Positions 50,960 to 60,101 of a stretch of DNA of 64,000 nt are shown one piece after another. The stretch covers positions 124,001 through 188,000 of the forward strand of contig CAVWEI010000036.1 of assembly GCA_963753845.1 (NCBI GenBank), written 5' to 3'. Position 1 is the stretch's first letter. Each line of letters opens with the position of its first letter. The notes beneath the pieces were generated by a model, which did not search any database, was not told where the DNA came from, and was given only the letters and a program-made list of their open reading frames with translations. The translations under genes were made by a program, and so were the position numbers. This DNA comes from Thiosocius sp963753845 (GTDB lineage: Bacteria; Pseudomonadota; Gammaproteobacteria; Chromatiales; Chromatiaceae).

Positions 50960-52690
50960 TCAATGGGCGATGCCCAGCTGTTCCAGCAATGCCGCCGAGT
51001 CGATCCTCTCGGGGGTTTCGAAGGCGCGCGTCACCGCCTCCGTCAGACGGCCCGCATGAAGTCCGCAGATCTGCTCCCTCACGTCAAGCAGGGCCGACGG
51101 TTGCATGCTGAATTCACGCAGACCCAAGCCGATGAGCAGCGGGACATAGCGCGCATCGTTGGCCATCTCACCACACATCCCGACCGGTACCCCGGTGACA
51201 TGCGCCGCCGATATGACCTCGCTGATGAGCCGGAGTACGGCCGGGTGTGCGGGATCGTAAAGATAGTTCAGTTCATCGTCGACCCGGTCGATCGCCAGGG
51301 TGTACTGGATCAGGTCATTGGTCCCGATCGACAGGAAGTCCAGACACTCGGCGAATGCGCGTGCATTAAGCGCAGCAGCCGGCACTTCGATCATGCCACC
51401 GATCTCTATGCCGCGGTCGTAGTCCAGGCCGTCGTCTTCGAGATGACGCATCGCCTGCCGGACGATGTGCTTTGTCTGCTCTACCTCCCAGGGGTTGGTG
51501 AGCATGGGCAGCATGACACGTACGGGACCCAGTGCCGAGACACGCAGGATGGCACGGACCTGCGGATAGAAGAGTTCGGGTTCCTTGAGGCAGAACCGGA
51601 TGGCCCGCAGTCCCAGTGCCGGGTTGCTCGATGATGCGGTATGGCCGCTGCCCGGCTGTTTGTCTGCACCCAGGTCGAGGGTGCGGATGGTGATGGGGCG
51701 GCCTTGCATTCCGTCGACCACGGCGCGGTAGGCGGCGAAGTGTTCTTCCTCGTCCGGTGGAGAGCGCCGGTTCATGAAGAGGAATTCGGTGCGGTAGAGT
51801 CCAATGCCCTGTGCGCCGTTGGCACGTGCCGCGACGACGTCGTCGGCCAGCTCGATATTGGCCAGAAGGTGGATGGTCTCGCCATCCTCGGTGACCGCCG
51901 GTTGTGAGCCACGGCGGCGCAACCTCACGGCCCGGGAGTAATCTGCGTTTCGCCGTGCCTCGAAATACCGGAGCATGTCGTCATCGCAATCCGCCAGTAC
52001 GATGCCGTTGCCGGCATCCAGCAGCAGCCGCTCGCCATGTTGCAGACAGCTGGTCGCGCCGCGCGTCCCGATAACGGCCGGGATGTCGAGGCTTCGCGCC
52101 AGTATGGCGGTATGTGACATGGGGCTGCCATAGTCGGTCACGAAGCCGGCGATGCCCTGATTCTTCATCAGAATCACGTCTGCCGGGGTGATGTCCTCGG
52201 CCAGGATGATTTGTCCGCGCAGTTCTTCGAAGCGCGATTCGTGTTGCTCAAGCAGGATGTTCAGGATTCGGTCGACCACGTGGTCGAGGTCGTCACGCCG
52301 GGTGCGCAGATAGGTGTCCTCCATCTTTTCGAACACCTGGATGAGCGCATCGCGATGTTGCTGCAGGGCCCATTCGGCACTGAGGCCTTCTTTGCGGATC
52401 AGGTTTATCGGCTGGCTGGAGAGCGCCTTGTCCTCGAGCATGAGGAGGTGGGTGTCTATGAACTCGGCGATATCCGAGGGGGTATCCGGGGGTATCTGCT
52501 CACGGACCCTGTGCAGTTGTTCGCCGGCGAGGCGGATGGCCTTCTCAAAGCGACCCACCTCCGGCTCGATATGTTCTACCGCCACCCAACTGGGCGTGAC
52601 GCAGACCGGACCGCGGCATAACAGGAAGGCATCCCCTATCGCGATGCTTGAGGCGGCACCGACGCCAATCCCGGCACAGGTGATGGTCAC
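50960..52690 (-). CDS. ptsI: PTS enzyme I (phosphoenolpyruvate-protein phosphotransferase)
   Basis: A 576-residue enzyme that moves phosphate from phosphoenolpyruvate to HPr. The active His is in GSPMSHTAILARS near residue 193. The PEP-binding barrel has FLFMNRRSPPDEEEH and MIEVPAAALNARAFAE, and FLSIGTNDLIQYTLA is the second signature. No GAF domain precedes it, so it is EI and not the PtsP form. It overlaps ptsH by 4 bases. No sugar-specific permease lies nearby. Confidence 0.95.
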   Translation of the reverse strand: MTITCAGIGVGAASSIAIGDAFLLCRGPVCVTPSWVAVEHIEPEVGRFEKAIRLAGEQLHRVREQIPPDTPSDIAEFIDTHLLMLEDKALSSQPINLIRKEGLSAEWALQQHRDALIQVFEKMEDTYLRTRRDDLDHVVDRILNILLEQHESRFEELRGQIILAEDITPADVILMKNQGIAGFVTDYGSPMSHTAILARSLDIPAVIGTRGATSCLQHGERLLLDAGNGIVLADCDDDMLRYFEARRNADYSRAVRLRRRGSQPAVTEDGETIHLLANIELADDVVAARANGAQGIGLYRTEFLFMNRRSPPDEEEHFAAYRAVVDGMQGRPITIRTLDLGADKQPGSGHTASSSNPALGLRAIRFCLKEPELFYPQVRAILRVSALGPVRVMLPMLTNPWEVEQTKHIVRQAMRHLEDDGLDYDRGIEIGGMIEVPAAALNARAFAECLDFLSIGTNDLIQYTLAIDRVDDELNYLYDPAHPAVLRLISEVISAAHVTGVPVGMCGEMANDARYVPLLIGLGLREFSMQPSALLDVREQICGLHAGRLTEAVTRAFETPERIDSAALLEQLGIAH

Positions 52691-52956
52691 TCGCCCTCAC
52701 CGAACTTGTCGTCGATCAGCGCCACCAGTGCCTGCATCGCCTCCTGCTCCCCCTCGCCGTTGACACTGATTTGTATTGCGGTGCCTCTGCTGGCTGCAAG
52801 CATCATGACGCCCATGATGCTCTTGCCGTTGACACGTTGGCCCTGTTTCTCCAACGTCACTTCGGCGCCAAAGCCACTCGCAATGCTGACGAGCTTGGCC
52901 GCCGCCCGTGCATGCAGCCCGAGTTTGTTTGAGATCGTGACTTCACGTGCCAGCAT
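52687..52956 (-). CDS. ptsH: Phosphocarrier protein HPr
   Basis: An 89-residue HPr. His15 in NKLGLHARAAAKL is the phosphate carrier, and Ser45 in NGKSIMGVMMLA is the site that HPr kinase would modify; hprK lies in the same cluster. It overlaps both neighbours (stop/start with the EIIA gene, 4 bases with ptsI). Confidence 0.95.
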   Translation of the reverse strand: MLAREVTISNKLGLHARAAAKLVSIASGFGAEVTLEKQGQRVNGKSIMGVMMLAASRGTAIQISVNGEGEQEAMQALVALIDDKFGEGE

Positions 52957-53378
52957 CAGGCTTGCTCCCGCATATGACCCACCGATTTCAATGGACAGCT
53001 CATGATGCCGCGCTGACCGCCTTCGGCGGCCTTGCTGGCGAGCGTATCCAGGTCATCGTCAGGATAATTGAAGACCCTCACCAGCATAGGCAGGTTGAGC
53101 CCGGACAGCACGGTGGTGCCCTTGCGTCCGCAGGCCACTTCCTGGGCGATGTTGTTGGGGGTTGCGCCGTACATATCGGTCAGCACGAGTACCCCGGCGC
53201 CGCGGTCGAGCACCTTGAGCATGCTGCGGGCACGTTCGCAGACCGGCTTGAGTACGGCGTCCGGAGGGACCTCCAGGCATTTCACGGGTACCGTGCTGTC
53301 TCCGATGATGCGGCTGGCAATGTGCAGCATGGCTGAACCCACCCCGGGGTGGGTCACCAGCAATACCCCGACCGTCAT
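52956..53378 (-). CDS. PTS EIIA component, mannose/sorbose family
   Basis: A 140-residue EIIA domain of the ManX type. His10 in VGVLLVTHPGVGSAM is the likely phosphate site, and VLVLTDMYGATPNNIA is the second family signature. There are no IIB, IIC or IID genes, so it probably serves regulation and not sugar uptake. It overlaps rapZ by 4 bases. Confidence 0.92.
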   Translation of the reverse strand: MTVGVLLVTHPGVGSAMLHIASRIIGDSTVPVKCLEVPPDAVLKPVCERARSMLKVLDRGAGVLVLTDMYGATPNNIAQEVACGRKGTTVLSGLNLPMLVRVFNYPDDDLDTLASKAAEGGQRGIMSCPLKSVGHMREQA

Positions 53379-54262
53379 GGCAGCTCCCTGTGGCTGCAGA
53401 CCACCTTGCGGCCCTGCGAGCGGAACAAACTGTGGAGTTGCTCGACCAGGTATACGGAGCGGTGCTGACCGCCCGTGCAGCCTACCGCGATGGTCAGGTA
53501 ACTGCGTCCCTCACCTTCGAAGCAGGGGATCCATTGGCTGAAGAAGTCACTGATCTGGTTGAGCATCCCGAGGACCTCGGGATCATCGCCGAGAAAGCTG
53601 GCCACCGGGGCGTCTCTTCCGGTAAGCGGCCGCAGATCGGGATGCCAGTGTGGGTTGGGCAGGCAACGTGCATCGAAGACGAAGTCCGCATTGCGGGGCA
53701 CCCCGTGCTTAAATCCGAACGACTGCAGCATGATCGACATCTCGTCGCTGTCGCGTTCGGCAACCCGGACACGGATAAGTTCGCGCAGTTCGTGCAGGGT
53801 CGTGCGGGTGGTGTCGATCTTGAGCCTGGTCAGGTCCAGCAGCGGTTCGAGCGTCTGGCGCTCGAGCCTGATGGCCTGCTCCAGCGTGCGTCCGTCTTCA
53901 GTCAGGGGATGGCGCCTGCGCGTTTCGCTGAAGCGCTGCATCAACACATTGTCCTCGGCATCGAGGAACACCACCTCGCAGTCCACGCCGTGGTCACGCA
54001 GGCGCTTGATCAGACCCGGGAGTCGGCTCAGTTCGGGGCCCGGATTGCGCGCATCGATGCCGATGGCGGTCAACCCGCGCGCCTTGTCCGGCTGCGTCGT
54101 GATCTCGCGGACCAGGGCCTCGAAAAGGCTTACCGGGAGATTGTCGATGCAGTAATAGCCCACGTCCTCGAGCACATGCAAAGCGATGCTCTTGCCGGAG
54201 CCGGACAGGCCGGTGACCAGGATCACCCGTGGCGGATTGTTGTCGGTGCTGCTGTTCGGCAT
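53375..54262 (-). CDS. rapZ: RNase adapter protein RapZ
   Basis: A 295-residue protein with Walker A GLSGSGKSIALHVLED near the N-terminus and a C-terminal domain with FKHGVPRNADFVFDARCLPN and VGCTGGQHRSVYLVE. In E. coli it directs RNase E to the sRNA GlmZ and senses glucosamine-6-phosphate. I start at MPNSSTDNN (54262); the extension to 54352 overlaps the hprK end and is not conserved-looking. It sits in the rpoN-hpf-ptsN group as usual. Confidence 0.94.
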   Translation of the reverse strand: MPNSSTDNNPPRVILVTGLSGSGKSIALHVLEDVGYYCIDNLPVSLFEALVREITTQPDKARGLTAIGIDARNPGPELSRLPGLIKRLRDHGVDCEVVFLDAEDNVLMQRFSETRRRHPLTEDGRTLEQAIRLERQTLEPLLDLTRLKIDTTRTTLHELRELIRVRVAERDSDEMSIMLQSFGFKHGVPRNADFVFDARCLPNPHWHPDLRPLTGRDAPVASFLGDDPEVLGMLNQISDFFSQWIPCFEGEGRSYLTIAVGCTGGQHRSVYLVEQLHSLFRSQGRKVVCSHRELP

Positions 54263-54348
54263 GGCTGCGATTATAAGCGCGCGGTCAGGGAGGATGGGTG
54301 AAATCTGGAAGTGTAGTGCACTGCGCACGGCCCACCCGGTCCGGAGGG

Positions 54349-55293
54349 TCATTTCTGTTCGAGAATGACCTGCTGCTGGCGCTCGATCAATACCTCGGTG
54401 GCGTCGTAACCCTTGAGCCTCAGCAGGTGGTTGCGTACCGCCGACTCGACCAGTACTGCGAGGTTTCGGCCGGGCGCCACCGGTACGGTCACCTGGGGGA
54501 TCGAGACGCCCAGAACGTCGCGGGTGGTATAGGCGCCGGACAGGCGGTCCATGCTGGAGATCTCGTTGGCGGACATCCGCACCAGGTGAACGATCAGGCG
54601 CATGTACTTGGTGCGCTTGATGGAGCTGTCGCCGAACATTGCACGGATATTGAGTATTCCCAGTCCGCGCACCTCGAGGAATTCGCGCAACAGGGGCGGG
54701 CAGGTGCCACTGACGATATCGGGGGCGATGCGCGTGAACTCCGGTGCGTCGTCCGCCACCAGTCGGCTGCCGCGGGTGATCAGGTCCAGTGCCAGCTCGC
54801 TCTTGCCGACGGCCGGGTCGCCGGTCAGCAGGACGCCCATACCCAGCACCTCAAGAAACACCCCGTGCAGGGTGGTTTTTTCCGACAGGAACAGGGAGGC
54901 GTAGTACTGCAGATTGTCCAGGACCTGGTTATCCGGCAGTGGCGAGCGCATCAGCGCGATGGCGGCTTCGTCGGCCATGCCCGGGAGTTCGGGGGGGCCG
55001 TCGATGCCGTTGACCAGCATCACCAGCGCAGGCTGGTCCAGAAGCAACTGCTGCAGGGCCTGCTGCCGGTTGGGCGAACGCAGGCTGTCGAGATAGTTGA
55101 GCTCCGCTGGCCCGATCACCTGGACGCGGTTGGGGTGGATGTAATTCAGGGGGCCGGCGATGATACCGATATTGGCATCCGTCTTTGCGCCGAGCAGGGT
55201 GTTGTCGGCACCGGCCTCGCCGGCAACCCAGGTCAGACGGAGGCGTTCATGCAGCGCTTCATATAGGTCTTTGACCCGGATCCTATGCGGCAT
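54349..55293 (-). CDS. hprK: HPr kinase/phosphorylase
   Basis: A 314-residue bifunctional enzyme that phosphorylates and dephosphorylates HPr at serine. Walker A is TGDPAVGKSELALDL near residue 155, and the HprK signature LEVRGLGILNIRAMFG lies near 205. It is missing from E. coli but common in other proteobacteria next to rpoN and ptsN. Together with Ser45 of HPr it suggests control of PTS signalling by metabolite levels. It overlaps ptsN by 11 bases. Confidence 0.95.
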   Translation of the reverse strand: MPHRIRVKDLYEALHERLRLTWVAGEAGADNTLLGAKTDANIGIIAGPLNYIHPNRVQVIGPAELNYLDSLRSPNRQQALQQLLLDQPALVMLVNGIDGPPELPGMADEAAIALMRSPLPDNQVLDNLQYYASLFLSEKTTLHGVFLEVLGMGVLLTGDPAVGKSELALDLITRGSRLVADDAPEFTRIAPDIVSGTCPPLLREFLEVRGLGILNIRAMFGDSSIKRTKYMRLIVHLVRMSANEISSMDRLSGAYTTRDVLGVSIPQVTVPVAPGRNLAVLVESAVRNHLLRLKGYDATEVLIERQQQVILEQK

Positions 55294-55747
55294 GGGTACC
55301 GGCTTGCCCGGTCAGGATGGCCGCGGCCTGTTCGGTCTCGGCCGTGCGCAGCCGATTGCGCAGATCCTCTTCATTGAACATGCTCGCCAGTTCGGCCAGC
55401 AGTTTCAGATGCTCCTCGTTGGCATCCTCTGGCACCAGCAGCGCGAACACCAGGTCGACCGGCTGGCCGTCCAGCGCATCGAAGTCGACCGGTTCCGCGA
55501 GCCGCAGGAAGGCCCCGCAGCTCTGGTCCATGCCGGGCATGCGGGCATGCGGCAGCGCCACACCGCCCGCAAGCCCGGTGCTGCCCAGGCGCTCACGTTC
55601 GAGCAGACGTTCGAATATCTGCTCGGCTCCGGGGTCATCACGATTCCCGGCAAGCAGGCGCGCAGCCTGCTCGAGGACACGCTTCTTGCTCGACGCCGGG
55701 TCGGCGATGCTGATATTGCCGGGTTCTAGAAAGCCTTTGGGTAGCAT
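55283..55747 (-). CDS. ptsN: PTS EIIA-Ntr regulatory protein
   Basis: A 154-residue EIIA of the nitrogen-related PTS. The phosphorylated His67 lies in GVALPHARMPG. In other bacteria it influences K+ transport, nitrogen and stress responses. It follows hpf by 17 bases and is part of the rpoN cluster. Confidence 0.95.
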   Translation of the reverse strand: MLPKGFLEPGNISIADPASSKKRVLEQAARLLAGNRDDPGAEQIFERLLERERLGSTGLAGGVALPHARMPGMDQSCGAFLRLAEPVDFDALDGQPVDLVFALLVPEDANEEHLKLLAELASMFNEEDLRNRLRTAETEQAAAILTGQAGTHAA

Positions 55748-55764
55748 AGTGGTTACCGATCAGT

Positions 55765-56091
55765 TCATCCTGCGACTTCGATGGATTCCCTGTTACCGTT
55801 GCCGCGGTGGCTTTTTACTTTTTCCTTGTGACGAAGCACCTGCCGGTCAAGTTTGTCCACCAGTGAATCGATGGCCGCGTACATGTCCTCATGGACGGAA
55901 TCGGCAAAAACGTCGGCACCGGCGATGTGCACGGTGGCCTCCGCCTTCTTGTTCAGTTTTTCCACGCTGAGAATCACATGTACATTGGTGACGTGATCGA
56001 AGTGGCGCTCGAGTCGGGCGATTTTTTCGTCAACGTAGGAACGCAGGGCGTCGGTGACATCGACATGGTGACCGGTCAGATTGACTTGCAT
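55765..56091 (-). CDS. hpf: Ribosome hibernation promoting factor, short form
   Basis: A 108-residue HPF/YfiA-type protein that binds the 30S decoding region in stationary phase. It starts MQVNLTGHHVDVTDALRSYV and has HVILSVEKLNKKAEATVHI. It lacks the C-terminal dimerisation domain of long HPF. It lies 27 bases after rpoN. Confidence 0.95.
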   Translation of the reverse strand: MQVNLTGHHVDVTDALRSYVDEKIARLERHFDHVTNVHVILSVEKLNKKAEATVHIAGADVFADSVHEDMYAAIDSLVDKLDRQVLRHKEKVKSHRGNGNRESIEVAG

Positions 56092-56118
56092 GGTTTTTCT
56101 CCTTGCTTGTTAGCGCTT

Positions 56119-57615
56119 CTAAGCCAAGCGCTTGCGTTCGTTCGACGGCGGAATGGCCATCGATTCTCGATACTTGGCAACAGTCCTGCGGGCCACGTTG
56201 ATCCCCTGGTCCGAGAGTATGGCCGCGATCTTGTTGTCGGATAAAGGCTTATTTGGTTTCTCTGCACCTATGAGCTTCTTGATCAACGCCCGTATGGCAG
56301 TGGCAGAGGCCTCGCCCCCGCTGGCTGTACTGACGTGGCTGGAAAAGAAATACTTGAATTCGATGGTGCCACGCGGGGTATGCATGTATTTCTGCGTGGT
56401 TACCCGGGAAATGGTTGATTCGTGCATCTCCAGGGCCTCGGCGATATCGCGCAGCACCAGCGGTTTCATGGCCTCTTCGCCGTACTCGAAGTAATTGCGC
56501 TGGATATCGACGATACGGGTCGCCACCTTGAGCAGTGTTTCGTTGCGACTCTGCAGACTCTTGATGAACCAGCGCGCTTCCTGCAGGTGGTTCTTCATGG
56601 TGACGTTGTCGGTACTGTTGTCGGCACGTTTGATCAGGCCGGCATATTCGGCGTTGACGCGGAGCTTGGGCGCGGCGTCCCTGTTGAGCTCGACGCGCCA
56701 CTGGTTGTTGTGCTTGTAGACGAATACATCCGGCTCGATGTAGCTGGTTGACTGGATGGCAACACTGGTACCGGGGCGCGGGTTGAGCGAGCGGATCAGG
56801 TGGATCACCGACATCAGTTCGCCACTCTCGAGTTTGAGTCTGCGGCGCATCTGGGTCTCATCCTGCTGCGCGAGCAGGTCGAAATGTTCGCTGACCAGTT
56901 CGATCGCCTGCGCCCGCCATTCGAATTCCCGCGGCAACTGGCGCAGCTGCAACAGAAGACACTCGCGCAGGTCGCGTGCCGCGACCCCGGTGGGGTCGAA
57001 CGCCTGAACCCGGTGCAGTACCGCCTCGACCTCTTCGATCCCGATGTCCGGATCGCCCATGCTTGCGATGATGTCCTCGAGCGGTGTGGTCAGGTAGCCG
57101 TCATCGCTGATGCCGTCGATGATTGCCTCGGCGATGGCCAGATCGTCCGGGCTGAAGGGGGTCAGCTGCATCTGCCAGATCAGGTAGTCCTGCAATGATT
57201 CGCTTGTGCTCTGCTGGTTGAGGTAGTCCTGACCCTCGTCGCCGCCAGGGGCACTGCCGGAGCCTGCCGGTGTGATGCTGTCGTAAATATCGTCCCACAC
57301 CGTGTCCACCGGCAGCTCATCGGGCATAGACTGGGACTCGATCTTGATTTCGGTTTCGTTGTTGGGGTCGTTGTTCTGGCCTTCCGCAGTCTGCTGACTG
57401 CCGTTTAGCCCGGCGTCCCCCTTGATGCGATCGCTTTCGGCGTCGTCGCGACGGACGCCTTCTTCCTCTGTCTCGAGCATCAGGTTCGACTCGAGCGCCT
57501 CCTGAATCTCCTGCTTCAGGTCGAGCGTCGACAGCTGCAGCAGCTTGATGGCCTGCTGCAGCTGCGGCGTCATGGTGAGGTGCTGACCCAGTCGAAGCTG
57601 GATTGTGGGCTTCAT
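56119..57615 (-). CDS. rpoN: RNA polymerase sigma-54 factor
   Basis: A 498-residue sigma factor. The activator-binding region I opens MKPTIQLRLGQHLTMTPQL. An acidic region II spans about residues 50-125. The helix-turn-helix has HESTISRVTTQKYMHTPRG, and the RpoN box is ARRTVAKYRE near the end. It directs transcription of nitrogen and other genes at -24/-12 promoters. It lies about 150 bases after lptB on the same strand. Confidence 0.97.
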   Translation of the reverse strand: MKPTIQLRLGQHLTMTPQLQQAIKLLQLSTLDLKQEIQEALESNLMLETEEEGVRRDDAESDRIKGDAGLNGSQQTAEGQNNDPNNETEIKIESQSMPDELPVDTVWDDIYDSITPAGSGSAPGGDEGQDYLNQQSTSESLQDYLIWQMQLTPFSPDDLAIAEAIIDGISDDGYLTTPLEDIIASMGDPDIGIEEVEAVLHRVQAFDPTGVAARDLRECLLLQLRQLPREFEWRAQAIELVSEHFDLLAQQDETQMRRRLKLESGELMSVIHLIRSLNPRPGTSVAIQSTSYIEPDVFVYKHNNQWRVELNRDAAPKLRVNAEYAGLIKRADNSTDNVTMKNHLQEARWFIKSLQSRNETLLKVATRIVDIQRNYFEYGEEAMKPLVLRDIAEALEMHESTISRVTTQKYMHTPRGTIEFKYFFSSHVSTASGGEASATAIRALIKKLIGAEKPNKPLSDNKIAAILSDQGINVARRTVAKYRESMAIPPSNERKRLA

Positions 57616-57769
57616 TCGGTTAGTTTCTGGTACGAATTTTGTTTACGTTTCCGTTGATTCCATTCTAGCGCATCTGACGCGAGGTCAAAGCAGGCAAATT
57701 GCGACCCATCCTGATGACCGCCGGCGACGACCGCCGGGTTTGCCGTGCGCTGGGTCCGGGGTCCGCGCC

Positions 57770-58498
57770 TCAAAGCCGGAAGTGTTCGCCGAGGTAGACC
57801 GACCGTACCTCCGGGTTGGCGAGGATTTCCTCTGCCGAACCCAGGGCCAGCACGGCGCCCTCGTTGATGATGTAGGCGTGGCTGCAGATGCCAAGGGTTT
57901 CACGGACGTTGTGATCCGTGATGAGAATCCCGATCCCGCGCTCCGCCAGCTGCGTGACGATGCGTTGGATATCGACCACCGAGATCGGGTCCACGCCGGC
58001 AAAAGGCTCGTCCAGCAGGATGAAACGCGGCTGGGCGGCCAGCGCCCGCGCAATTTCCAGTCGCCGGCGCTCCCCGCCGGACAGGCTGATGGCCATGTTG
58101 CCGGCCAGGTGGCCGATGTTGAATTCATGCAGCAGGTCCTCGCAGATTTCCGCCCTCTGCGGGCGACTGAGATCTTTTCGCGTCTCAAGAATGGCGAGCA
58201 CATTCTGACTGACCGTCAGGCGCCGGAATATCGAGGGTTCCTGGGCCAGGTACCCCAGCCCGAGCCGCGCTCGCGCATGCATGGGTTTGTCTGTGAGGTC
58301 GTGTTTGCCCAGCAAGACCCGTCCCTGGTCGGGTGGTATCAGACCGGCCATCATGTAGAAGGTCGTGGTTTTGCCGGCGCCATTGGGCCCCAGCAGGCCG
58401 ACAACCTCGCCCTCGCTGACGTGCAGCGTCACGCCGTTGACAACGGCACGGCCCCGAAAGCTCTTGACCAGGTCTTCTGCGGCGAGGTTTGTCATCAC
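57770..58498 (-). CDS. lptB: LPS export ABC transporter ATPase LptB
   Basis: A 242-residue ATPase that powers LPS extraction. Walker A is GPNGAGKTTTFYMMAG, the signature is LSGGERRRLEIARAL and Walker B is FILLDEPFAGVDP. It follows lptA by about 19 bases. LptF and LptG are not in the window. Confidence 0.96.
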   Translation of the reverse strand: MMTNLAAEDLVKSFRGRAVVNGVTLHVSEGEVVGLLGPNGAGKTTTFYMMAGLIPPDQGRVLLGKHDLTDKPMHARARLGLGYLAQEPSIFRRLTVSQNVLAILETRKDLSRPQRAEICEDLLHEFNIGHLAGNMAISLSGGERRRLEIARALAAQPRFILLDEPFAGVDPISVVDIQRIVTQLAERGIGILITDHNVRETLGICSHAYIINEGAVLALGSAEEILANPEVRSVYLGEHFRL

Positions 58499-58517
58499 TG
58501 GGTGCCTGCGGTCAGGC

Positions 58518-59006
58518 CTACTTGCCGGGTGGCTGGATGGTTATGCGAACCCGCTGCTTGCCCTTGGCTGCCGCACCGGCCTTGACCACCGAATTGATGC
58601 GGTCGTATACGATGCGGTCGCTGCGCATGCTGTCTTTTCCCTGGGTGAGTACGGCGTCGCCGATCAGAATGATGTTCTCGCTGTTGACCTCGTATTCCAC
58701 ACGCAGGGCCTCACCCTTGACCTGGCCCTTGTCGATGCGCTGCTCGAACTTCACGGGTCGCCCCTCGGCGACCACCTTTTTCGGGTCGAGACCGTCCTGG
58801 TACACGGTCACCAGGTCGCCACGCAGACGGATGCTGCCCTGGCGCAGGTCCACGTCGCCCTTGTAGATGCTCAGGCCCTTGGCCTCATTGAAATCCACGC
58901 TGTCGGCCGCCAGCTCGATCGGCTGCATGCTGTCCGAATCCAGGGCAAAGGCTGTTCCGGAAACGAGTGCCAGCAACAGGGCAAACAGAGGGTTAGCGCG
59001 GTACAT
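58518..59006 (-). CDS. lptA: LPS transport periplasmic protein LptA
   Basis: A 162-residue OstA-like protein that bridges LptC and LptD. A signal peptide (MYRANPLFALLLALVSGTAFA) is followed by beta-jellyroll repeats with ADSVDFNEAKGLSIYKGDV. The start overlaps the end of lptC by 14 bases, showing coupling. Confidence 0.93.
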   Translation of the reverse strand: MYRANPLFALLLALVSGTAFALDSDSMQPIELAADSVDFNEAKGLSIYKGDVDLRQGSIRLRGDLVTVYQDGLDPKKVVAEGRPVKFEQRIDKGQVKGEALRVEYEVNSENIILIGDAVLTQGKDSMRSDRIVYDRINSVVKAGAAAKGKQRVRITIQPPGK

Positions 59007-59559
59007 GGTAGCCTTTTACCTGCGAAAGAAACTTGAGCCGCGAGGGTGGACGCAGCCACGCCTGCATGCCGACGGCATCGATCCAGTCAGCCTCGCTTTC
59101 TACCCTAACCTTTTCGTCAGTTTCCGCATAGTCCTGGGCCGGTTGCACCCGCAGCTCGCTGGTCAGCAGGCGTATCGGGCGGTTGTCGGTATCGCCCTTT
59201 CTTTCGATCAGGACTTCTCCTGACAGCAGGATCAGACTGCCGTCTGCCGACACCCAGCCGCTCTCGGCGTCCACCTCCCAGGGTGGCGTATCGACCTGAA
59301 ACACCGTCAGGTGCGGTGTCTGCAGCTCCGTGGTGTCATCGTCCGTGAAGTGGCGCAGATTCTGCGCGCGCAGACGGTGTGCAGGCTGGCCCGTGTCCGA
59401 CATGCGGGTGACGTCGAGGCCGGTGATGAAGTGGTCGACCTCGCGCGTGCCGCTCTCTGGGGCGTACTGGGGTGTCGAATCCTCCGATGGCGCAAACCAC
59501 CAGCTGATTGCCGCCACTATGATCAGGATTGCCGCAAGATAGGGGTGTGAGCCTGGCAT
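58993..59559 (-). CDS. lptC: LPS export protein LptC
   Basis: A 188-residue membrane-anchored protein with one N-terminal membrane helix (about residues 6-22) and a periplasmic beta fold. Family-like segments include GLDVTRMSDTGQPAHRLRA and GEVLIERKGDTDNRPIRLLT. It transfers LPS from LptBFG to LptA. It starts 2 bases after the kdsC stop. Confidence 0.92.
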   Translation of the reverse strand: MPGSHPYLAAILIIVAAISWWFAPSEDSTPQYAPESGTREVDHFITGLDVTRMSDTGQPAHRLRAQNLRHFTDDDTTELQTPHLTVFQVDTPPWEVDAESGWVSADGSLILLSGEVLIERKGDTDNRPIRLLTSELRVQPAQDYAETDEKVRVESEADWIDAVGMQAWLRPPSRLKFLSQVKGYHVPR

Positions 59560-59561
59560 CT

Positions 59562-60086
59562 TTAGTCAAGATAGCGTTGCAGGGCCGATTGCAGGGAGTC
59601 CTGGGCATCCATGATCAACTCGCAGACCTCCCGCGCGGCGCCGCGCCCGCCGCCGCTGGGTGTCACCCAGTGTGCGTGCTGCTTGGCGAGCGGGTGAGCA
59701 TCCTGGACCGTAATGGCGAGTCCGGCCCTGGTCATCACGGGCAGATCGACGACATCGTCGCCGACATAGGCGATCTGTTCATCGCCCAGGCCCGTGATCT
59801 GTTTGAGTTCTTCGTAGGCAGGCAGTTTTTCCTTCTTTCCCTGATACACCCGCTGGATGCCGAGACTGGCCATGCGGATCCGGACCACCTCCGAACTGCG
59901 TCCGGTGATGATGGCGATCTCGACCCCGGAGTGCTGCAACATCACCATGCCGTGGCCATCCTTGGAGTTGAATGCCTTGTATTCCTGTCCGTCGTCGCCG
60001 ATATAGAGGCTGCCGTCGGTCAGCACGCCATCGACGTCAAACACGATCAGACGGATGTTGGCGGCCTTTTCTCTTATATCCTGCAT
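59562..60086 (-). CDS. kdsC: 3-deoxy-D-manno-octulosonate 8-phosphate phosphatase KdsC
   Basis: A 174-residue HAD phosphatase that releases KDO for LPS. Motif I is FDVDGVLTDGSLY with Asp nucleophile, motif II is IITGRSS, and the late motif is YVGDDVVDLPVM. It has the minimal C1/C2-type size of a tetrameric KdsC. It lies between kdsD and lptC. Confidence 0.95.
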   Translation of the reverse strand: MQDIREKAANIRLIVFDVDGVLTDGSLYIGDDGQEYKAFNSKDGHGMVMLQHSGVEIAIITGRSSEVVRIRMASLGIQRVYQGKKEKLPAYEELKQITGLGDEQIAYVGDDVVDLPVMTRAGLAITVQDAHPLAKQHAHWVTPSGGGRGAAREVCELIMDAQDSLQSALQRYLD

Positions 60087-60101
60087 TTCAAGCCTCCTTG
60101 T

